DNA of 64,000 nucleotides from Prosapia bicincta (Eukaryota; Arthropoda; Insecta; Hemiptera; Cercopidae), in NCBI GenBank assembly GCA_036971475.1, contig JBAIZL010000005.1, forward strand, positions 241,507,823-241,571,822, given 5' to 3'. The translations under genes and the position numbers were made by a program. Below, piece after piece: positions 57,001 to 64,000 of the stretch (positions within the stretch are counted from its first letter, which is position 1; the number at the start of each line of letters is the position of its first letter). The notes beneath the pieces were generated by a model that saw nothing but the letters and a program-made list of their open reading frames with translations, did not search any database and was not told the origin of the DNA.

Positions 57001-57800
57001 ATATATTAGATGTAGGCTTAAGTGTAAGACTCTATTAGCGGTAGGCTTAAGTGTAAGAGTCTATTAGCGGTAGGCTTAAGTGTAAGAATCTATTAGCTGT
57101 AAGCCTAAGTGTGAGAATATATTAGGTGTAGGCTTAAGTGTAAGAGTCTATTAGGGGTAGGCTTAAGTGTAAGAATCTATTAGATGTAGGCCTAAGTATA
57201 AGAGTCTATTAGCGGTAGGCTTAAGTGTGAAAATATATTAGCTGTAGGCTTAAGTGTGAGAATATATTAGATGTAGGCTTAAGTGTAAGACTCTATTAGC
57301 GGTAGGCTTAAGTGTAAGAGTCTATTAGCGGTAGGCTTAAGTGTAAGAATCTATTAGCTGTAAGCCTAAGTGTGAGAATATATTAGGTGTAGGCTTAAGT
57401 GTAAGAGTCTATTAGCGGTAGGCTTAAGTGTAAGAGTCTATTAGCAGTAGGCTTAAGTGTAAGAGTCTATTAGCTGTAGACTTAAGTGTAAGAGTCTATT
57501 AGCTGTAGGCCTAAGTGTAAGGGTCTATTAGCGGTAGGCCTAGGCTTAAGAGTCTATTAGTGGTGGGCTTATGTGTAAGAATCTATTTGCTGTAGGCTAA
57601 TGTGTAAGAATCCATTAGCTGTAGGCTTAAGTGTAAGAGTCTATTAGCTGTAGGCTTAAGTGTAAGAATCTATTAGCTGTAGGCCTAAGTGTAAGAGTCT
57701 ATTAGCTGTAGGCTTAAGTGTAAGAATCTATTAGCTGTAGGCTTAAGGGTAAGATTGTATTAGCTGTAGGCCTAAGTGTGAAAATATATTAGCTGTAGGT
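54020..57800. repeat. 29-bp satellite, right block, with higher-order repeats
   Basis: Monomer 'agtgtaagaatctattagct' plus 'gtaggctta'. About 130 copies differ at a few sites ('agaatata', 'agagtcta', 'ctgtagg', 'cggtagg', 'atgtagg'). Variants recur in fixed order: the marker monomer 'ctaagtataagagtctatta' appears at about 55,599, 56,409, 56,584, 56,931 and 57,190, at spacings close to multiples of 29. A second ordered block recurs near 54,208 and 54,618. The array decays at about 57,790. The first 11 bases are the right copy of the LINE 1 target duplication. Confidence 0.96.
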
Positions 57801-58572
57801 ATAAAAATACATATTATAACTACTATTTAATAATATAAATGTTTAATATAAAATTAAATATTTTTGAAATTATACTTTCTATAGTGATTGCTGATTTGGA
57901 ATTAAACCAGCTGCAGCTAAATCTATATTTCTTCTATGTTTTCAGCTTAAAACATACTTTATTACTATGTGAAGTTGCCCTTGTTGGAATACTATTCTTA
58001 AGTCTTTAGGTCGTGTTTGCGTTTGTTTAGTGGTTTTTCCAGTAGAAATTTTTTTAATATTTTAAATCGTCTGAAATATTTGAAAAGAATTAACCCTGTG
58101 TAAAAACATCGCATGATTCTGTTTCAATTGTGGTTACTGTTTCATTTAATTTAGGAATATTTATTTATTGGTATAATAAAATAAAATCAGGAAAACTATG
58201 TTTAGACCTACAGCAAAAGCAGCATATTCCCGATTTGTGTTCAATTTTACTTGTCTTTCACTGTTCAGAAGTTGGGAGAGTTAAAGGCTTTCAGATGCAG
58301 AGTCAAGGCGTTTTATTCACAATGCGGTTTCTAATAAAGGGGAAATCATGAGTGTAAAGTCTGGGGTGAGGGGTGCTTGATATCCTGCCTTAGGGGGGGG
58401 GGGGGTGCGACAAGTGAGTAATTGATGGCTCTCTATATTGATTATAGCAAGGCGCATGTCTTACAGCCCTCTGCATAATCCACTGAATAAGAGGAGGGTT
58501 CTTCCCGTGCTATAACCGTAACCGTTTACAAACCCTAACTCTAATCTTTCTAATCTGTTGATTTTAAACCCA

Positions 58573-58636
<64 letters not shown>

Positions 58637-58974
58637 ATTGAAAGCATGTCTAACTTTTATATTTATTTATTGTTTGTTTGTAGGTCCAGGTACATTAATA
58701 AATTTCTTTCAGTTTTGTTCAATTCAATCTATAAACAAAATGTCAGATTTTACTTGACACTTGATTTTTGTCAGATTGATGCTTTACTCTGAACCTTCAT
58801 ATTGTTTATGTTCCCATTTTATAACCGTTCCTAACTATTATTATTTGTAAAGTAACCGGTATTATTTGTATTATGTAACTACCTATTATCATAAAAAGGT
58901 GTGTGGAGCGATGCGTACTTATTGTTCCTTTATAGCCCTAGATATATCAGGCATTTCTTTGTCTCAAGTTGGGT
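57801..58974. other. No gene seen
   Basis: AT-rich spacer between two satellites. It contains a G13 run (58,393-58,405) and a (TA)n tract (58,573-58,633). A 73-codon frame at 58,130-58,351 has no recognisable domain. Confidence 0.5.
58573..58633. repeat. (TA)n microsatellite
   Basis: Pure TA tract of about 60 bp. Confidence 0.95.
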
Positions 58975-59550
58975 TATCGGGGCTAAGTCGGAGAACGTAA
59001 CACTCCCCTTATCATGTACAGTCGGCTTCAGTATTTGTGGTAAGTTTGGGCAGCATAATGCTTCCCCTTACATGTACAGTTGGCTTAAACATTTGTGGTA
59101 GGTTTGGGGAACATAATGCTTCCCCTTACATGTACAGTTGGCTTCAGTATTTGTGGTAAGTTTGGGCAACATAATGCTTCCTATTACATATACAGTTGGC
59201 TTAAACATTTTTGGTAAGTTTGGGCAACATAATGCTTCCCCTTGCATGTACAGTTGGCTTAAACATTTGTGGTAAGTTTGGGCAACATAATGCTTCCCCT
59301 TGCATGTACAGTTAGCTTCAACATTTGTGGTAGGTTTGGGCAACATAATGCTTCCCCTTACATGTATTAGTGGTAAGTTTGGGGAACGTAATGTTTCCCT
59401 TTACAGATACAGTTGGCTTCAGTATTCGTGGTAGGTTCGGGGTACGTAAAACCACCCTTCCCGTATACAGTTAGCTTCAGTTTTCTCAGTAAGTCCGGAG
59501 TATGTAAACCTACCCTTCCCATTTATATTTGGTTTCAGTATTCGGGGTAG
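58975..59550. repeat. 58-bp satellite, left block
   Basis: About 10 units of the type 'tacagttggcttcagtattt', 'gtggtaagtttgggcaacat', 'aatgcttcccctta'. A minus-strand frame of 92 codons at 59,068-59,346 is produced by the repeat. Interrupted at 59,551 by a LINE; resumes at 62,646. Confidence 0.95.
59540..59550. repeat. LINE 2 target-site duplication, left copy
   Basis: ATTCGGGGTAG is repeated exactly at 62,646-62,656. The leading A could instead belong to the LINE tail, making the duplication 10 bp. Confidence 0.9.
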
Positions 59551-61615
59551 CTCCTTCAGTGAATCCCCAAATAGCTGTTTATGAAGTTTGCTACTTGCCT
59601 TCCACTGCCCGGTACAGCTTAGCCGGTATGCAGTTTTCATTGCCTCCATCCTAATTTGAAGACTCAAGGATGGAAAACCCAACATAACCCTCATGGCCGC
59701 ACATGGTGTGCTTCTCCTTGTAGCTGTTATGCCTCTAAGGAAGAGCCCCTGCGCGCGGTCCAGCATTCTTTTACTTGTTTCTTTCTGTGCCCTGTCCCAC
59801 CAGACGATAGAGGCAAAGACCAACCTCGGCACCACAATGGCGGAATAAATCCAGTTCATCTGACGTGGACCCAAACCCCATCTCGTGCCTATTGCTCCTC
59901 TGCATTGCCAGAACGTAGCTATGGCTTTTTTGCACTTATCCTCCAAGTGCTCACGCCAGAGTAGCTTCCTATCCAGAATAACTCCCAGATATTTAGCGCT
60001 CTCAACGTAGTTTATTTTGGTACTACCAACTTCCATCATCTCCAGCGATTTAGTTTTATATGCCTAGTGAAGATGAGTGCCACAGATTTCTCTCCTTGAA
60101 TGCATAGTGCATTCTCCCTGCACCATGCTTCTGTTACCTTGAGTGCCTCTTGAAGCAGGTCTTTGAGGACCTCTTCAAACGGTCCCCTAACAAGGATAGC
60201 TATGTCATCCGCATATCCTACCACCTTGACACCCATTTTACTGAGTGTCCTTAGTAGGCCGTCCACGACAAGGCTCCACAGCAAAGGGGATAACACTCCA
60301 CCCTGCGGGCAGCCCTCCGAGACCATCCCATTTATCGTGCACCCCATCCAGGATGCAGTACTTATCCGGTTTTCCAAGGAACTCATAATCCAATTTATAA
60401 ATCCAATTTATAAATTTAGAAATCCCATGATCCATAGCTGCTCTCTTGATGGCCAGTCTAGAGGTACTATTAAAAGCCCCCTCCACATCAAGAAAAGCCC
60501 CAATACATATCCCCTTGTTGTTGATCTGACCCTTAATAAAGTCTACGACCGACAACAGCGCAGTCTCCACTGACCTACCAGTTTGGTAGGCGTGTTGGTC
60601 CTGATGAAGCGGATACTGCTTCAAAGGTCCCTCCTTCAAATAGTGGTCCACCAGCCTTTCCAATGTCTTTAACAAGAAAGATATGAGGCTGATAGGTCTG
60701 AAGTCCTTTACCTCTGTGTAACCTTTCCTCCCCGGTTTGGGGATAAAGATAACCTTCGTTTTGAGCCACTGCCCGGTCATATAACCCAAGGCAACACAGC
60801 CTCTGAGTAATCCTGTCAGTGGCCCTATTATTTCCTCCAAGCAATTTTGTAGTAGTGCTGGAGTAATATTATCTAACCCAGGTGCTTTAAAAGGCTCAAA
60901 AGACAGAATCGCCTCTCTCACCTTTTGCGCTGAGATCACCTGCCCAGCAATATTCCAGTCCGCCCGTAGCCCAGTATGTCGGAGGTTTTGAGCACCGTCC
61001 CTTACCGGTCTAATATCGGGAAAACTGTTCCTCATAACCAGACGCAGTGTTTCCTCCGGGGTGTCAGTAAAGCTACCATCAGTCTTCTTGACAAACTTAA
61101 GCTCTCCCCTCGGTCCACCTGCTAACACCTTAAACAGTCTAGCAGTGTCACTCAGTGTGCTTGTCTCTGAGCACCACTTTTCCCAAGAAGCACGTTTAAC
61201 CTCTTTAATAAGATTTTTATAGAGACCTTGGCTGTCTTTATATGCCTGCCAGGTCTCCGCCGTTTTCTTCTTCTTTGCCCTATTAAAGAGCCTTCTAGTC
61301 TCTTTCCGTCTTGCCTCTAACTCGCTGTTCCACTTAAGCTTACCACTCCCAGTGTTTATCCGCGAGAGAGGGCAATTTTCCTCAAACGACGTGGAAATTG
61401 CAGTCCTCAGTAGGCCTCAGTATTTTCCAGTTCGTTTGATGTACCATACTTACCACGGAAGTCAGACATCCGCCTCCTCACCGAGGACTTAAAACCTTCC
61501 CAGTTTGTCCTTCTCGGGTTCCTAAGCCACACCACATGGGGGACAACTCCCCTCATCGTAGCAGTGATGATCCGGTGATCAGACATGGAGGGCTCATCCG
61601 AAACCTGCCAGTCAT
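59551..61615 (-). pseudogene. LINE 2 inverted part: endonuclease end and reverse transcriptase, broken
   Basis: On the minus strand from about 61,610: WQVSDEPSMSDHR, the last endonuclease motif, then decayed sequence. RT is open from 61,128 with SFEPFKAPGLDNITPALLQ, KVIFIPKPG, DFRPISLISFLLKTLE, YQTGRSVETAL and FLDVEGAFNSTS. A 13-bp tandem duplication (60,387-60,412) shifts the frame. The next frame (60,386-60,036) has GCPQGGVLSPLLWS and GYADD (60,203-60,217), and the one after (60,039 onward) has YVESAKYLGVILDRKLLW. LINE homology ends at 59,551; the tail of the last open frame beyond that is satellite. Closely related in style to LINE 1 but clearly a different copy or family. Confidence 0.9.
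60387..60412. repeat. 13-bp tandem duplication inside LINE 2
   Basis: AATCCAATTTATA occurs twice in a row (60,387-60,399 and 60,400-60,412). It adds 13 bp to the RT frame and accounts for the switch between the two frames around it. Confidence 0.92.
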
Positions 61616-62553
61616 GGACAGAACCTCAGGATAAGATACTGTCTCTTAAAAGAGAAAAAGGAAACTACAAAATCCTTATTCCTGCAAGAGAGGCATGGGC
61701 GGAGTATAGACCCAGACATGGTGAAATCTGGTTCACCGATGGGTCCAAGATGAAGGAAGGAGTGGGAGCAGGATTTAGTGGACCGAGACACCAAGACAGA
61801 TTTTGTCATCGCCTGGAGGACTACAACTCTGTCTTCCAGGGGGAGGTGCTCGCGATTAAACTATGTGCTGAGGAAATAATAGGGTCTGGCAGGAGGGGCA
61901 AGTCCATCTGGATTTGCTTGGACAGTCAGGCAGCTCTGAAGGCTTTAGGTAACGCTAGTACCAGCTCTAGGTTGGTGGCTGAGACTATGGCTTCTCTAGC
62001 AGAGATGAGTAAGTATAATTCACTCAACCTAACCTGGATTCCAGGACATTCTGGCTGGATAGGGAATGAGAGAGCTGACGCCTTAGCAAAACTAGGGTGT
62101 ATAACCCAAGGACCGTTGCTGAGGGCAGTGGGTATGCCGCCTCAGGAGGGACGCAAGAGGATCACGACACATATAGACAGGTTGTGCAGGGAAAAATGGA
62201 ATGTAACCTTGGGGTGTAACAAATCCAAGGTACTGTGGGGTTACTCAGGAGATTTGTGGAGCAAAGAACTACTCTCCTTAAGTAGATATCAACTCAGAGC
62301 TACTGTAGAGCTGGTTACAGGCCATGGGAATCTGAGGGGGTTCCAATACAAAATTGGAAAATCTAGGTCCCCTGCGTGCAAGAGATGCGACGAGGACCAA
62401 GAGGAAAGCCCAATCCACGTACTCTGTGAGTGTCCTGCTTTGGGAGCTGCAAGGAGAAAGTGGTTTGGCTGGCAGGTATGTACACCAGAGGATATCAGAA
62501 GATCTAGCATCAGGTGGGTACTTGATTTCTGCAAAGAGGTAGGTATCCACTAA
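61585..62553 (+). pseudogene. LINE 2 direct part: RNase H and C-terminal finger (open, 5'-truncated)
   Basis: The frame is open for 322 codons, but its first ten or so codons are antisense to the inverted endonuclease fragment, so the ATG at 61,585 is accidental. RNase H shows all four expected positions: IWFTDGSK (D), VFQGEVLAIK (E), CLDSQAALKA (D) and IPGHSGWIGNERADALAK (H and D). The C-terminus carries CKRCDEDQEESPIHVLCEC, a CX2CX9HX4C finger common at LINE ORF2 ends. It would encode a free RNase H-like protein if expressed, but nothing indicates a promoter. The interruption-free state suggests a fairly recent insertion, in contrast with the broken RT part. Confidence 0.88.
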
Positions 62554-62645
62554 GCTAGTCCTGTGGTAGGGATGGGAAGAGAGTACAAAGGCTGCAGCTA
62601 AGTGCTCTACACCGATAAGGTCCCTCCTAGTTTTAGTAATAATAA
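62554..62645 (+). other. LINE 2 3' UTR and (TAA)n tail
   Basis: About 90 bp from the stop codon to the target duplication, ending 'tagtaataataa'. A TAA-repeat tail rather than poly(A) is known in LOA and I-group LINEs. Confidence 0.75.
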
Positions 62646-63482
62646 ATTCGGGGTAGACTCGGAGAACGTAAATCTACCCTTCCATTATACATCTGATTTC
62701 AGTATTCGCGGTTAGTTCGGAGAACCTAAACCTACCCTTCTCATATACAGTTGGCTTCAGTATTTACGGTAAGTTCGGAGAACGTACACCTACCCTTCCC
62801 ATATACAGTTGGCTTCCGTATTCGCAGTAAGTTCTCGGAACGTAAACCTACCCTTCTCATATACAGTTGGCTTCAGTATTCGCGGTAGTTTCGGGGAACT
62901 TAAACCTACACTTAACATATACAGTTGGCTTCAGTATTCGCGTTAAGTTTCCGGAACGTAAAAATACCCTTTCCATATATAGTTGGTTTCAGTATTCTCG
63001 GTAGTTTCGGGGAACGTAAGCCTACCCTTTCCATATACAATTGGCTTCAGTATTCGCGGTAAGGTCTCGGAGCCTAAACCTATCCTTCCCATATACAGTT
63101 GGCTTCAGTATTCGCGGTCGGTTCTCGGAACGTAAACCTACCCTTCCCATTTACAGTTGGCTTCGGTATTCGCGGTAGGTTCTCGGTACGTAAGCCTACC
63201 CTTAACATATACAGTTGGCTTTAGTATTCGCGGTATGTTCTCGGAACGTAAATCTACCTTTCCCATATACAGTTGGCTTCAGTATTCGCGGTAGTTACGG
63301 TGAACCTAAACATACCCTTCTCATATGCATTTGGCTTCAGTATTAGCGGTAAGTTCGGGGAACGTAAACCTACCCTTCCCATATTCAGTTGGCTTCAGTA
63401 TTCGCGGTAGGTTCGGGGAACATAAACCTACCCTTCCCATATACAGTTGGCTTCAGTATTTGCGGTAGGTTCGAGGAACGTA
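62646..63482. repeat. 58-bp satellite, right block
   Basis: About 14 units of 'tacagttggcttcagtattc', 'gcggtaggttcggggaacgt', 'aaacctacccttcccata'. These units differ systematically from the left block ('gcggtagg' and 'cctaccc' versus 'gtggtaag' and 'aatgctt'), so the two ends of the original array had already diverged. The first 11 bases are the right copy of the LINE 2 duplication. Confidence 0.95.
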
Positions 63483-64000
63483 TCTCCAGCGAATAACGAG
63501 GTATCACTGTATTAGAAACACATTATTATTATCAATTCCTATTTACCTGGAGATGTAATACAAACACCTGGAGATTTACCTATTTTTAACACCCGTATAG
63601 ATCTACAATGTTGGTTGTCTGTGCAAAGAAGTTGCCGTCCTATAAGACGAATAGTTTTACCTATATTCTTTTAGTTCTTTCTAACTAAACTGCATTCCTA
63701 TAATTTTAGACCTTTTGTATTTTTGACAATATTTACTAATTTAATGTAGACCGTAATGTAATTTTTTTTTAAACGCGAATGTAAACAATTTCTAAAATAC
63801 ATGGCCGAATAAGTTTTTTTTGCTCTAATAAAACCTATCGAGCAGAATATTATAGGCTCGTCTGACGACGATCAGCATTTTATCTCAACCAGATATATAC
63901 AGAAACTATTCTCTCAAGAAATATCTCTCATATCTTCCCTTAGTTATGTGTCACATAATTATTAGATTATGTTAAATTATCTGCTAATATTATTCTTATT
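63483..64000. other. No gene seen
   Basis: AT-rich non-coding sequence to the window end. Confidence 0.5.

Larger units (their letters stand above)
59551..62645 (+). mobile_element. LOA-like LINE with inverted 5' part (3,095 bp)
   Basis: A single insertion bounded by an exact 11-bp duplication. The right portion (about 61,615-62,645) is in plus orientation: RNase H, C-terminal finger, 3' UTR and a TAA-type tail (62,634-62,645). The left portion (59,551 to about 61,615) is the preceding part of the same kind of element, from the endonuclease C-terminus to the end of RT, but inverted. In element order, the inverted piece ends just before RNase H, where the plus piece begins. This is the structure left by twin priming during target-primed reverse transcription. 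Everything upstream of the endonuclease end is missing (5' truncation). Frameshifts break the RT. Confidence 0.88.

Noticed and set aside
59068..59346. 92-codon minus-strand frame with repeated CxCKGKHY-like peptide
   Set aside because: The peptide repeats because the 58-bp satellite does; there is no start context or domain.
59551..62645. Two independent head-to-head LINE insertions
   Set aside because: A single exact target duplication surrounds both parts, no duplication lies at the internal junction, and the parts are consecutive in element order, so one inverted insertion is simpler.

Overview
The window looks like repeat-dominated DNA from an arthropod nuclear genome, most likely an insect. 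It is AT-rich and full of (TA)n and (CA)n microsatellites. Every recognisable protein belongs to a mobile element: a BEL/Pao LTR retrotransposon, two LOA-like LINEs carrying RNase H, and relics of Helitron, Tc1/mariner, pogo, Mutator-like and hAT-like elements. I see no intact host gene and no rRNA or tRNA gene. The species cannot be fixed from the sequence alone.

Layout. 1-8.8 kb: gene-free DNA with a Helitron helicase tail relic (3.4 kb), a 42-bp satellite (4.0-4.7 kb), compound microsatellites and a near-perfect 193-bp hairpin (5.64-5.83 kb). 8.79-14.77 kb: a complete BEL/Pao element with identical 258-bp LTRs, a 5-bp target duplication, a tRNA-Arg-type primer site and one intact 1777-codon gag-pol frame. 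15.8-20.2 kb: two related foldback elements, a Mutator-like pseudogene, an 82-bp satellite and a 46-bp satellite whose monomer is also part of the foldback family. 20.4-23.2 kb: a mariner pseudogene, then a large inverted repeat split by a hAT-like element. 24.2-27.6 kb: two degenerate minisatellites. 27.95-29.75 kb: a DNA-transposon-like unit with roughly 105-bp inverted repeats around a broken gene of an uncharacterised multicopy family. 30.8-46.2 kb: microsatellites, 34-, 49- and ~45-bp satellites, a pogo-like relic and a ~400-bp foldback element. 47.2-57.8 kb: a 29-bp satellite interrupted by a full-length but decayed LINE on the minus strand (48,915-54,019). 58.97-63.48 kb: a 58-bp satellite interrupted by a second LINE (59,551-62,645) whose 5' part is inverted, in the pattern expected from twin priming.

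How the parts relate. There is no host pathway here. The window records repeated insertion and local amplification: elements inside inverted repeats, LINEs inside satellites, and a satellite apparently grown from the end of a foldback element. The BEL element is the only one whose coding capacity looks intact. Satellites make up about a fifth of the window. The 8-mer TAGGCCTA is strongly over-represented, and one pair of paralogous repeats differs by exactly its inner six bases.
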